Positions 1-6,878 are shown, counted from the stretch's first letter. The stretch: DNA of 9,742 bases from Chloroflexota bacterium (GCA_012513725.1 JAAZBQ010000104.1:1-9742), one strand, 5' to 3'. Notes: generated by a model from the sequence alone, not told the origin. A program made the numbers and translations.

Positions 1-294
1 CCAGGCGGGAAAGCCGCCCTCGAGGGCCCGTGCATCGTACCCGCTCTCACGGAGCAGGGCGGCGGCTCGCTCGCTGCGCGAGCTGCCCGCGTGCATGAAC
101 CCTCAATACGTCACCACGGGCTGGCCCCGGGGGATCTCGCCAATGCGGTCGGCGACGTCGTCGCCGGGAATGTGGACCGCGCTCGGGATGTGGCCGGCCA
201 CGAAATCGGCCTCGTCGCGCACGTCCACCACGGTCGGCCGCGGCTCGGACGCGAGCATCTCACGCAGTTCTTTGACACCGATCAGGTTCGCCAT
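1..294 (-). CDS. Rhodanese-domain sulfurtransferase with in-frame TGA at the catalytic Cys position; candidate selenoprotein, 3' end outside window
   Basis: A single-domain rhodanese, a family that carries sulfane sulfur on a catalytic cysteine in the cytoplasm. From the ATG at 294 the first 63 residues show the family pattern: VVDVRDEADFVAGHIPSAVHIP at about 22-43 and PVVTY at 59-63. The next codon, at 105-103, is TGA. The catalytic cysteine is expected there, as in family members reading VVTYC. The frame then stays open for 34 codons to the window edge with normal rhodanese sequence: a GSSRSERAAALLRESGYDAR-type helix, then LEGGFPAW. The start is ATG 294 because AGGAGG lies 8 nt before it; a GTG at 303 overlaps that AGGAGG. 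The gene sits 67 bp behind hsp20 and may share its transcript. Options are selenocysteine at residue 64, a TGC-to-TGA mutation or read error, or a young pseudogene. The rhodanese call is firm; the decoding of TGA is inference. Confidence 0.8.
64..87 (-). promoter_or_regulatory. Candidate bacterial SECIS stem-loop after the rhodanese TGA
   Basis: On the mRNA strand, 87-85 pair with 66-64 (3 bp), a 1x2 internal loop follows (84 against 68-67), and 83-78 pair with 74-69 (6 bp). A three-base loop GCA at 77-75 closes the structure. The loop begins 26 nt after the TGA at 105-103 and opens with a G. Bacterial SECIS elements are described as lying just downstream of the UGA, with the apical loop about 16-37 nt away and a G in the first two loop positions. 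The fit is good, but GC-rich coding sequence forms hairpins easily, and these bases also encode the conserved SSRSER segment. Confidence 0.4.
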
Positions 295-361
295 CGCGCT
301 CACCTCCTGTCAGCGGACCTCTAGGTGGGGACCTGCACCGGGTCGCGCCAGAGCAACGCGC

Positions 362-865
362 CTACTTGTTCTTGGATTTCGACTGGCCGCTGGCGCTGGC
401 CTCGATCTCCTGGGGCTGGCCGCCGCTCTGGACCTGGATCCGCTTGGGCTTGGCCTCCTCGCTGCGGGCGGCCGTGATCCTCAGGATGCCGTTGTCGCAG
501 GTCGCGTCGATCTTGCTCGTGTCCACATCGGAGGGCAGCATGACGGAGCGGCTGAACGTGCCAAAGCGCCGCTCGCGATAGTGAACGTTGCCCCGCTCCT
601 CCTCGTGCTCCTCGTGCGACTCGCCCTTGATGGTCAGCGTGTTGCCGGTCACCGAGATGTCGATGTCTTCGGGCTTGACCCCGGGCAACTCGGCACTGAT
701 CACATAGCTATCGCCCTCTTCGACGACGTCGACGGGGACGAACAGCATCCGGCCGCGCTCTCCGCCCTCACTCCGGGTGAGGGCCAAGCTCTCATCGAAC
801 AGACGGTTCATACGCTCACGGAACGATTCCATATCCCGGAAGGGATCCCAACGCATCAACGACAT
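362..865 (-). CDS. Hsp20 / alpha-crystallin family small heat shock protein
   Basis: ATP-independent cytoplasmic holdase that binds unfolding proteins and forms oligomers. The 167-residue protein has the family's N-terminal signature (MRWDPFRDMESFRERMNRLF, about 4-23). The alpha-crystallin domain spans roughly 41-135, with VPVDVVEEGDSYVISAELPGVKPEDIDI at 43-70, LTIKGE near 77-82, the RRFGTFSRSVMLP strand at 99-111 and the DNGILRI motif at 124-130. A C-terminal I-x-V motif (IQV, about 143-145) is followed by a polar Lys/Ser-rich tail. The start is ATG 865, with AAGGAGG 5 nt upstream; a TTG at 883 lies ahead of that site and is unlikely. Length is normal. A 156-bp gap separates it from the AI-2E gene; an AT-richer patch near 920-936 could hold a promoter, but I see no clear -35/-10 pair and no complete CIRCE element. 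It lies directly ahead of the rhodanese gene. Confidence 0.96.
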   Translation of the reverse strand: MSLMRWDPFRDMESFRERMNRLFDESLALTRSEGGERGRMLFVPVDVVEEGDSYVISAELPGVKPEDIDISVTGNTLTIKGESHEEHEEERGNVHYRERRFGTFSRSVMLPSDVDTSKIDATCDNGILRITAARSEEAKPKRIQVQSGGQPQEIEASASGQSKSKNK

Positions 866-1021
866 GTTGACCTCCTTGTCCAACCTACACAGTCTGCGGC
901 CACGGGCCGGCGACTCACCCTATAGGATACGACATAACGGGGAGTGCTGATGGCGGGTTCGGTTGCAGGCCGGTTGGAGTTGCGTAGGCACCGGTTGCCG
1001 GGGGGGTAAGGGGGCTGGTGC

Positions 1022-2125
1022 TTACTCGGACTCGTCGTCCACCCGCGGCGCGCCGGTCCAGCGCCGGACAAAGGGCGCCACCACCTGCACGACGATCACG
1101 CGCAGTGCAGCCGTGAGGGGGATGGCCACCAACGCGCCTAGGAGGCCGCCGAGGGCGCCGCCGATAAAGACGGCCAGTAGGGCCAGCATCGGCGAGAGGT
1201 TCGTCTGGCTGTGCATGACGTTGGGCGCCAGGAGGTTGCCCTCGAACTGCTGCAGGAGCAGGACGAATCCCGCGGCCATCAGCCCCCTGCTTAACGACTC
1301 GCTGAGCGCCAGGCCGATGATCGGAATGGAGGCGATCACCGGCCCCGCGATGGGAATGATCTCCATGACGCCGGCAAAGAGGGCCAGCACCAGCGTGTAC
1401 TCCAGGCCGAGGAACAGGAGGCCGATGTAGGTCAGCGCGCCGATGATGGCGCCGTCGATCGCCGCGCCACGCACATAGCCGCCCATCGCGTCGCCGATGT
1501 CCCGCAGCACCCGCGAGGTGTGCTCGCGCTGCCCAACCGGAACCAGCGATAGCACGAACCGGTGCCGGGAGGGTCCCTGAATCAGCCAGTAGATCGACAT
1601 GAACAGGACAAACAGGATGTCGAGGAGCGAGGAGACCACTGTCATCGGCAGGGCCACGAGGAGGGCGCTGATCTCGCCGAGCTGCGAGGTGATCAGGTCG
1701 GTGATCGTTGCCATGTCCAGGCCGGGGAAGCGATCCAGCAGCTGCTGGACCGTGTCGAGGAGTTCCGGGGCCCGCACGATGACGGCCTGGATCTGGACCA
1801 CCAGCGGGGGCACGATGATCCAGCCGATGCCGACGATCAGGAGGAGCAGCAGGAGGTACACGGCGATCACGGCAATGACCCGGGGCATCCAGCGCCCCAC
1901 CCAGTCCACCACCGGCGCCAGCGCCGACGCGACGACGATGGCCAGCGCCAGGAGCGCCAGCGGCCGGGCGAGCAGGACGACGATGTACAGGACGGCGACG
2001 GCTACCACCAACGCCACGGCGACGGATAGCGTGGAATGCCACCATCTGCGCGTCTCGTTGGGGACACTTGTGCCGGCATTCTGCCCGGCGGTCTCTCCAG
2101 GGTCCGGTGCGGGGGTCTCGTCCAT
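1022..2125 (-). CDS. AI-2E family transporter (PerM/YdiK/TqsA-like membrane protein)
   Basis: Polytopic inner-membrane protein of the AI-2E exporter family, whose members have been linked to autoinducer-2 export or Na+/H+ antiport; the substrate here is unknown. With ATG 2125 it has 367 residues, normal for the family. A Pro/Asp-rich cytoplasmic N-terminus (1-30) precedes two closely spaced hydrophobic stretches (about 31-75) and one at 82-108. An amphipathic extracytoplasmic segment (about 109-160) follows, then further helices to about 350. Diagnostic motifs are EIIPIAGPVIASIP at 255-268 and FEGNLLAPNVMH at 294-305, followed by the glycine-rich IGGALGGLLGALVAIPL (about 321-337). The start is uncertain: ATG 2125 has only a weak GGAT-type site, and a TTG at 2137 is possible. 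It appears to have its own promoter at 2257-2284 and ends in an acidic tail. Confidence 0.93.
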   Translation of the reverse strand: MDETPAPDPGETAGQNAGTSVPNETRRWWHSTLSVAVALVVAVAVLYIVVLLARPLALLALAIVVASALAPVVDWVGRWMPRVIAVIAVYLLLLLLIVGIGWIIVPPLVVQIQAVIVRAPELLDTVQQLLDRFPGLDMATITDLITSQLGEISALLVALPMTVVSSLLDILFVLFMSIYWLIQGPSRHRFVLSLVPVGQREHTSRVLRDIGDAMGGYVRGAAIDGAIIGALTYIGLLFLGLEYTLVLALFAGVMEIIPIAGPVIASIPIIGLALSESLSRGLMAAGFVLLLQQFEGNLLAPNVMHSQTNLSPMLALLAVFIGGALGGLLGALVAIPLTAALRVIVVQVVAPFVRRWTGAPRVDDESE

Positions 2126-2256
2126 CGCTACATCCAATCTCTACGCAGGGCACGATCCTGGGGCCGGCGTGCGGTCGGGGCGACGTGCGAGACGGTCGGG
2201 AGAGGCAGCGAGTGAAGCGTGGGGGTGGCGGCTCGGATGCTTGCGAGCCCGTTGTT

Positions 2257-2284
2257 ATTGTACACCAAGACGGCCGGCGGGCAA
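2257..2284 (-). promoter_or_regulatory. Predicted sigma70-type promoter for the AI-2E gene
   Basis: On the minus strand, TTGCCC (2284-2279) and TACAAT (2262-2257) are separated by 16 nt, matching the consensus at 4/6 and 5/6 positions. Transcription would start near 2250 and leave about 125 nt of leader. That leader would open with a perfect 6-bp hairpin at 2230-2249 (GGCTCG paired with CGAGCC), which might stabilise the 5' end. The -35 box lies inside the hairpin at 2271-2309. Confidence 0.45.
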
Positions 2285-2309
2285 GCGTAGAGGGCTTGTC
2301 CGCCGGCCG
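2271..2309 (-). terminator. Hairpin after the ABC-F gene, probable terminator without U-tract
   Basis: Positions 2271-2280 pair perfectly with 2300-2309 (10 bp). After one mismatch on the minus strand, a further 5 bp form (2282-2286 with 2294-2298), with a 7-nt loop. It begins 27 nt after the ABC-F stop. The minus strand continues TCTTGG, so there is no proper U-run. Confidence 0.5.
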
Positions 2310-2336
2310 GGTGCGCCGCCGGAAGCATGGGGCCGG

Positions 2337-3989
2337 CTAGCGACTGCCGGCCCGGGCCAGGTAATAGTCGGAAAAGCCGCCGGCGTACTCGGTGAGGGCG
2401 CCCTGGTCCAACTCTACCACGCGATCCACCACGCGATCGAGAAAGTAGCGGTCGTGGGAGATCACCAGCACGGTGCCCTCGAACCGGGAGAGGGCCTCCT
2501 CGAGCACCTCGGCGGAGGCGATGTCCAGGTTGTTGGTGGGCTCGTCGAGGAGGAGGAGATTGGCGCCGGAGAGCATCAGGAGGGCCATCTGCAGCCGGCT
2601 GCGCTCGCCGCCGGAGAGGTTCCCCACCGCGCCGCACGCCTGCTCGTAGGAGAAGAGAAAGGAGCCCAGGAAGGAGACGGCCGCCGCCTCGCTGAGGGGC
2701 GCGGCGTACCGGATCGTCTCGATGAGGGTCCGGGAGTACTCCAGCGTCTCGTGCTGCTGAGCATAGTAGCCGATCGAGACGCTCGGTCCCAGGGCGATGC
2801 GCCCCTCGGTGGGCGGCTCCTCTCCGCGGATCAGCCGGAACAGGAGCGACTTGCCCGCGCCATTGGCCCCCACCAGGCCCACCCGCTCGCCGTGCCACAG
2901 GAGGACGTCCACGCCGGCCAGCACCAGGTGCTCGTCCTCTCCGCCGGGCCCCGGGAAGGCCTTGGCCAGATCGGCGATCTCCAGCACCTTGTTGCTGCCC
3001 CGCCAGCCCGTCAGCTCCAGTTCCATACGCCGCCGCTCGAGGACGGGGCGATCGATGCGCTCGACCTTTTCCAGGCGCTTGAGGATGGCCTGCCCCCGTT
3101 TGGCGAACTTTTCGTTGTCATAAATGCGTCCCCAGGCTAGCAGCCGCTCGGCGGACTGCTCCAGGCGGTTGATCTCGTGCTGCTGCGCCTGGTAGAGGGC
3201 CTGCTGGCGGATGAGCCGCGCCCGCTTCTCAAAGGCGTACTCGGAATAGTTGCCGGGGTAGAGGGTCAGGCGCCCATCCTCCAGCTCGGCGACCTCGTCC
3301 ACCACCAGGTCCAGGAGGTAGCGATCGTGGGAGACGATCACGACGCCACCGGCATAGTCGCGGATGGCGCGCTCCAGGAGCGCCTTGCTGGCCAGGTCCA
3401 GGTGGTTGTCGGGCTCGTCGAGGAGGAGCAGCCGCGGGCGGTCGATGAGCAGGCGGGCCAGGCCGACGAGCTTGACCTGGCCACCGCTCAGGACGTCGAC
3501 GGGCAGGTGCATGTCGTCGTCGGAAAAGCCCATGGCGCGGAGCGTGGCGCGCACACGCCCCTCGTAGGCCGGGCCGCCGAGGTCGGCGTATTCCTCCAGG
3601 AGGCGTTCCTGGCGGGCCAGGGTGCGGGCGAGGGTTCGCTCGTCGCCGTACACCTCCGGATCGGCAAGGCGGGCCTCCACGGCGGCCAGCTCGGCCTCCA
3701 CGCGGGCCAGGGCCTGGGAGGCGGTCATAGCCTCCTCCCAGACGGTGCGGCCCGGGGTGAGGGTCGGTTCCTGGGGCAAATAGCCAACGCTCAGGCCGCG
3801 GGCGCGCACCACGGCGCCCCGGTCTGCCGGCAGCAATCCCGCGATGATGCGCAGCAGGGTGCTCTTGCCGGCGCCGTTGGGGCCCACTAGGCCGACGACG
3901 CGGTCGTCGTGGATCTCCCAGGAGAGGTCGTCAAAGATCGGTGCGGTGGCATAGGCCACGCTCACGCGATCCAGGGTGCAGCCGATGAT
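2337..3989 (-). CDS. ABC-F family ATPase (duplicated ABC domains, ribosome-associated type)
   Basis: Soluble protein with two ABC domains and no membrane segments. ABC-F proteins bind the ribosomal E site and adjust translation; some protect against antibiotics. Counting from 3989: Walker A GPNGAGKST at 36-44, signature LSGGQ at 167-171, Walker B with DEPDNHLD at 191-198 and switch SHDR at 220-223. A charged helical linker follows (about 246-325). The second domain has GANGAGKS at 374-381, LSGGE at 458-462, DEPTNNLD at 482-489 and SHDR at 511-514. Both catalytic Glu (192, 483) are present. The first domain has Asp where Thr is usual in DEPTNHLD. Length (550 aa) is typical. The start is unclear: AAGGAG at 4003-3998 is 8 nt before ATC 3989, where homology would begin. 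Other options are GTG 3965, which shortens the first strand, or ATG 4127/4097, which adds a low-complexity Pro/Ala/Ser tail overlapping the upstream gene. It is 31 bp behind the DinB-like gene. Confidence 0.93.
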   Translation of the reverse strand: MIGCTLDRVSVAYATAPIFDDLSWEIHDDRVVGLVGPNGAGKSTLLRIIAGLLPADRGAVVRARGLSVGYLPQEPTLTPGRTVWEEAMTASQALARVEAELAAVEARLADPEVYGDERTLARTLARQERLLEEYADLGGPAYEGRVRATLRAMGFSDDDMHLPVDVLSGGQVKLVGLARLLIDRPRLLLLDEPDNHLDLASKALLERAIRDYAGGVVIVSHDRYLLDLVVDEVAELEDGRLTLYPGNYSEYAFEKRARLIRQQALYQAQQHEINRLEQSAERLLAWGRIYDNEKFAKRGQAILKRLEKVERIDRPVLERRRMELELTGWRGSNKVLEIADLAKAFPGPGGEDEHLVLAGVDVLLWHGERVGLVGANGAGKSLLFRLIRGEEPPTEGRIALGPSVSIGYYAQQHETLEYSRTLIETIRYAAPLSEAAAVSFLGSFLFSYEQACGAVGNLSGGERSRLQMALLMLSGANLLLLDEPTNNLDIASAEVLEEALSRFEGTVLVISHDRYFLDRVVDRVVELDQGALTEYAGGFSDYYLARAGSR

Positions 3990-3997
3990 GGTCGTCG

Positions 3998-4003
3998 CTC
4001 CTT
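3998..4003 (-). promoter_or_regulatory. Shine-Dalgarno site AAGGAG that sets the ABC-F start
   Basis: AAGGAG lies between the DinB-like stop (4021) and the ABC-F coding start, 8 nt before ATC 3989. No ATG, GTG or TTG occurs at the right spacing in the ABC-F frame. The site therefore argues for initiation at ATC, or for a base error in an original ATG. Confidence 0.6.
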
Positions 4004-4020
4004 GCTCTGGAAAGCCGTGC

Positions 4021-4899
4021 CTAGTATTCGGCGGCGTTGACGCGCCAGCCTTCGTCGGTGAGGGCGAGGTGGATGGAGACCGTGTCCTCGGCGCCATCGG
4101 CGCCGCTGGCGCCGCCGGTGCGGGCAAAGAGCAGGCGCCGGGAAGAGTCGTCTCCCTCCGCCTCGCGGTGAAAGCGGTAGGAGGCGCCTGCCTCGGCGGC
4201 TCGCCGTCCGGCCTCCCACCAGGTCCAGGGGGCCACTCCGGCCACGCGCCGGGGCGAGCGCAGCTCGCGGATCAGGGTCGCCCGCCACACGAACAGGTTT
4301 CCCGAGGCGACGGCGCCATAGTGGAGCTCCGCCACGGCCTGGGCCGACTCGGTGCTCGGGGTCGTGGCCTCGCGGAGGACCTCCAGCCGCGACTTGCCCG
4401 TGGCGCGCAAGAGCCCGCGCAGGAGCCAGATGCGATGCACCTGGTCGATGGCGTGATAGATGGAGGCCAGGTAGGCGCTGGCGGCGCTCCCGGGCCAGGA
4501 GCCCTCGGCGCTGCGCTCGCCGTGCAGGTCCTCCTCGCTGGCGGCAACCAGCAGGCGCTCGGCGCTGGCGCGCACGGCGGCCAGCCAGTCCAGCACCTGG
4601 TCGCGGCTGGGCAGGGCGCCGTCGTCCCGGTGGTCGGCGGCCTCGCTGAGGAGGCCCGGCGCCCAGTCCGCCACATGGGCAAAGGTCGGCCGGCCGCCCT
4701 GGGTGATCACGGCGTGTTCGTCGAGATCTTGCAGCGTGCGCAGGGCGATGAGGGCAATGCTTTCCTCGCCGGCCATCGGGTAGGCCCGGAACTGGGCGTC
4801 GGTCAGGTCGGCGAGGGCCTCCTCGAGACCCCGGAGGGCCTCCTGGAGGCCGATGGAGATGGCGCCGCGCAGGTCCGCGGCGTGGTGCAACGGGCTCAC
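4021..4899 (-). CDS. DinB-like (four-helix) protein with C-terminal NTF2/SnoaL-like extension
   Basis: 292 residues starting at GTG 4899, chosen because GAGGAG lies 6 nt upstream; the ATG at 4980 would overlap the peptidase gene. Residues about 10-165 are helical and resemble the DinB/DfsB superfamily, metal-dependent thiol-transferase-like four-helix bundles. Candidate metal ligands are H62 (DEHA) and H149/H155 (YHAIDQVH), which fit the family's scattered three-His pattern. The C-terminal half, from about 185, contains LHYGAVASGNLFVWR, a WTWWEAG segment and final strands VSIHLALTDEGWRVNAAEY. That pattern looks like an NTF2/SnoaL-type alpha+beta domain. The two-domain reading is my inference from pattern; the substrate is unknown. 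It sits between an S9 peptidase (44 bp) and an ABC-F gene (31 bp), so co-transcription is likely. Despite the family name, nothing here implies DNA repair. Confidence 0.75.
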   Translation of the reverse strand: MSPLHHAADLRGAISIGLQEALRGLEEALADLTDAQFRAYPMAGEESIALIALRTLQDLDEHAVITQGGRPTFAHVADWAPGLLSEAADHRDDGALPSRDQVLDWLAAVRASAERLLVAASEEDLHGERSAEGSWPGSAASAYLASIYHAIDQVHRIWLLRGLLRATGKSRLEVLREATTPSTESAQAVAELHYGAVASGNLFVWRATLIRELRSPRRVAGVAPWTWWEAGRRAAEAGASYRFHREAEGDDSSRRLLFARTGGASGADGAEDTVSIHLALTDEGWRVNAAEY

Positions 4900-4943
4900 T
4901 CGTGTCTCCTCGCGTATCCGTGCGGGATTGCGCGGCAGGGCGT

Positions 4944-6878
4944 TCAGGACACCCCGTCGCCGATCCAGCGGTCGAACCACTCCAGGTTGCGTTCCATCAG
5001 GTCCATGATGGCCCGGGGCTCCTGAAAGCCGTGCCCCTGGCGCGGATAGATATCCATCTCGACGGGCACGCCGCGGCGCTTGAGGGCGTTGTAGAACTCT
5101 AGTCCCTGGCTCAGGGGCACCCGCACGTCGTCGCGGCCGTGCTGGATGAGCGTCGGCGTGGTCACCGCCTGCGCGGCGAACATGGCCGAGCGCTCCTGGT
5201 ACACCCGGGGATCGTCCCAGAACTCGGCCCGCATATAGTCGGGCAAAAAGCCGGGGATATCGGCGGTGCCGTTAAAGCTCATCAGGTTCGTGACGCCGGC
5301 GCCCACCGAGGCGGCGCGGAAGCGGTCCGTCTGGGTGATCGTCCAGGAGGTCATGTACCCGCCGTACGACCAGCCCATGATCCCGAGCCTGTCGGGATCG
5401 GCGACGCCCCGGGCGATCAGGGTATCCAGGGCGGCCAGGATGTCGCGCAGGTCGCCGCCGCCCCAGTCGCGGATGTTGGCCCGCCGAAAGGCCTCTCCAT
5501 AGCCCGAGGAGCCCCGCGGGTTCACCCGCAGCACGGCATAGCCCCGCTCGGCGAACGCCGCGATGGGGTACGGTACAACCACGCCGCCCATATAGATCTC
5601 CGTGAACAGGCTCGCCGGACCGCCGTGCACCATCACGATGGTCGGGCATGCCTGGCCCTCCCGGTACCCGACCGGATAGGTGACCAACGCATCGACGTCC
5701 CAGCCATCGTCCGAGCGGACCCGGAACGCTTCGGTATGGGGCACTTGGCTGTCGGGCCAATCGGCCGGGGTCAGCGTCACCAAGGGCGTGGGCGCGTCCT
5801 GGCCCGGTCGCCACGTGCAGAGGCGGGGCGGCTCTTCCGACCGCTGGGCGATCAAGGCGAACCCGTCGCGCCCGTTGGTATGCACCGACGAGAGATAGCC
5901 GGCGCCCTCCAGGATGGTGCGCGATGCGCCGCAGTCGATGTCCAGCGCATAGATCGCCGAGCCGGTGCCCAGCACCTCGAGGGCGTACACGTGGCGGCCA
6001 TCGGCCGACGCGTCCAGGAGGAAGGGCTGGCTGTCGGGCGTCTCGGCCAGGGGCGTGGGCTCGCCGCCCTCCGGGCTGAACACGCTGATCCGGTCGCGGG
6101 CAGCCCAGGAGACGCCCTCGACGGCCGTGCGGCAGGCCACGCGGTCGCCCAGCACCACGCAGGGCGAGGAGGCTTCCAGCGGCCCCACGTCCCGCGCCTC
6201 GGGGCGTTCGGGATCGCTGCCGACCATCGCCAAGCAGGTGTGCCCCCAGTCGTCGGCGACGGGCGTCGGCTGGTGGGTGTAGGCGAGGGACTCGCCATCG
6301 GCCATCCAGGCCATGGTGTACACGTGCTGGTCGTCGGGCGTCAGGCGCTGAGCCTCGGGGCGGGGCGCGTCGCCAGGGGTAAAGGGGAGCACCCACAGGC
6401 CGGCCCGCTCGTGATCCACGCCCCAGCGGACGACGTCTCGCTTGGCCTTCAGGTCCGCTTTGCGCTCCTCGCTATCGGGTGCCACGGCGATGATCGCCAG
6501 GCGGGCGCCATCGGGTGACCACGCGAGGCTCTGGACGCCCTTTTCCATGGCGGTGAGGGGCCAGGCTTCGCCGCCGTCGGCGCGCAGGACGTGGACGTTC
6601 TTCTTGTCGCCCTCCCGCTCGGAGAGAAAGGCGATGTGCGCCCCGTCGGGCGACCAGCGCGGGCAGGCGTGGTCGTGGGGCCCGTAGGTCAGCCGCCGGG
6701 GTTCCCCGCCGCCGGCGCTCACCAGGTACAGGTGGCTGACGAAACGGCTCTCTGCGTCGGTGAGCAGGGGCTCGCGCAGGGCGTACAGGATCCACTCGCC
6801 GTCGGGCGAGAGCTGCACGTCGGTGACGGAAGGAAACGCGATCAGGCGCTCGGGGGTCCAGACGACGTCGGCTGCCAT
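4944..6878 (-). CDS. S9 family serine peptidase (prolyl oligopeptidase / acylaminoacyl-peptidase type)
   Basis: 644-residue peptidase that would cleave short peptides. Residues about 10-370 form a TolB/WD40-like beta-propeller with repeated SPDG turns (LSPDGEWILY at 23-32, WSPDGAHIAF at 75-84, WSPDGARLAI at 120-129). An alpha/beta-hydrolase domain follows from about 385. It has the HGGP oxyanion-region motif (418-421), the nucleophile in GWSYGG (Ser504), Asp584 in HGRDDVRVP and His616 in GHGF. The triad is complete and the length is normal. The start is ATG 6878, with AAGGAG 6 nt upstream; an in-frame start at 6965 lies ahead of that site and adds low-quality sequence. No signal peptide is visible, so it is probably cytoplasmic. 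It is the first gene of the run leading to the DinB-like and ABC-F genes. I cannot separate dipeptidyl-peptidase from acylaminoacyl-peptidase specificity. Confidence 0.95.
   Translation of the reverse strand: MAADVVWTPERLIAFPSVTDVQLSPDGEWILYALREPLLTDAESRFVSHLYLVSAGGGEPRRLTYGPHDHACPRWSPDGAHIAFLSEREGDKKNVHVLRADGGEAWPLTAMEKGVQSLAWSPDGARLAIIAVAPDSEERKADLKAKRDVVRWGVDHERAGLWVLPFTPGDAPRPEAQRLTPDDQHVYTMAWMADGESLAYTHQPTPVADDWGHTCLAMVGSDPERPEARDVGPLEASSPCVVLGDRVACRTAVEGVSWAARDRISVFSPEGGEPTPLAETPDSQPFLLDASADGRHVYALEVLGTGSAIYALDIDCGASRTILEGAGYLSSVHTNGRDGFALIAQRSEEPPRLCTWRPGQDAPTPLVTLTPADWPDSQVPHTEAFRVRSDDGWDVDALVTYPVGYREGQACPTIVMVHGGPASLFTEIYMGGVVVPYPIAAFAERGYAVLRVNPRGSSGYGEAFRRANIRDWGGGDLRDILAALDTLIARGVADPDRLGIMGWSYGGYMTSWTITQTDRFRAASVGAGVTNLMSFNGTADIPGFLPDYMRAEFWDDPRVYQERSAMFAAQAVTTPTLIQHGRDDVRVPLSQGLEFYNALKRRGVPVEMDIYPRQGHGFQEPRAIMDLMERNLEWFDRWIGDGVS

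Noticed and set aside
318..338. Direct repeat GGACCT...GGACCT between hsp20 and rhodanese
   Set aside because: Six-base repeat only, not inverted and not extended; likely chance in GC-rich sequence.
95..925. Plus-strand frame opposite Hsp20 and rhodanese
   Set aside because: Low-complexity translation, antisense to a certain Hsp20 gene, no ribosome binding site.
938..950. GAGTGCTGA-like half of a CIRCE (HrcA) element upstream of hsp20
   Set aside because: Only one imperfect half is present; the inverted partner TTAGCACTC at a 9-nt distance is missing.
1005..1021. G-run after the AI-2E stop as a possible terminator
   Set aside because: Only a 4-bp CCGG/CCGG stem can form nearby and there is no U-tract, so it was not reported as a feature.
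3990..4127. N-terminal extension of the ABC-F protein from ATG 4127
   Set aside because: The added 46 residues are Pro/Ala/Ser/Thr-rich, overlap the end of the DinB-like gene, and precede the clear AAGGAG site, so they are probably not translated in this frame.
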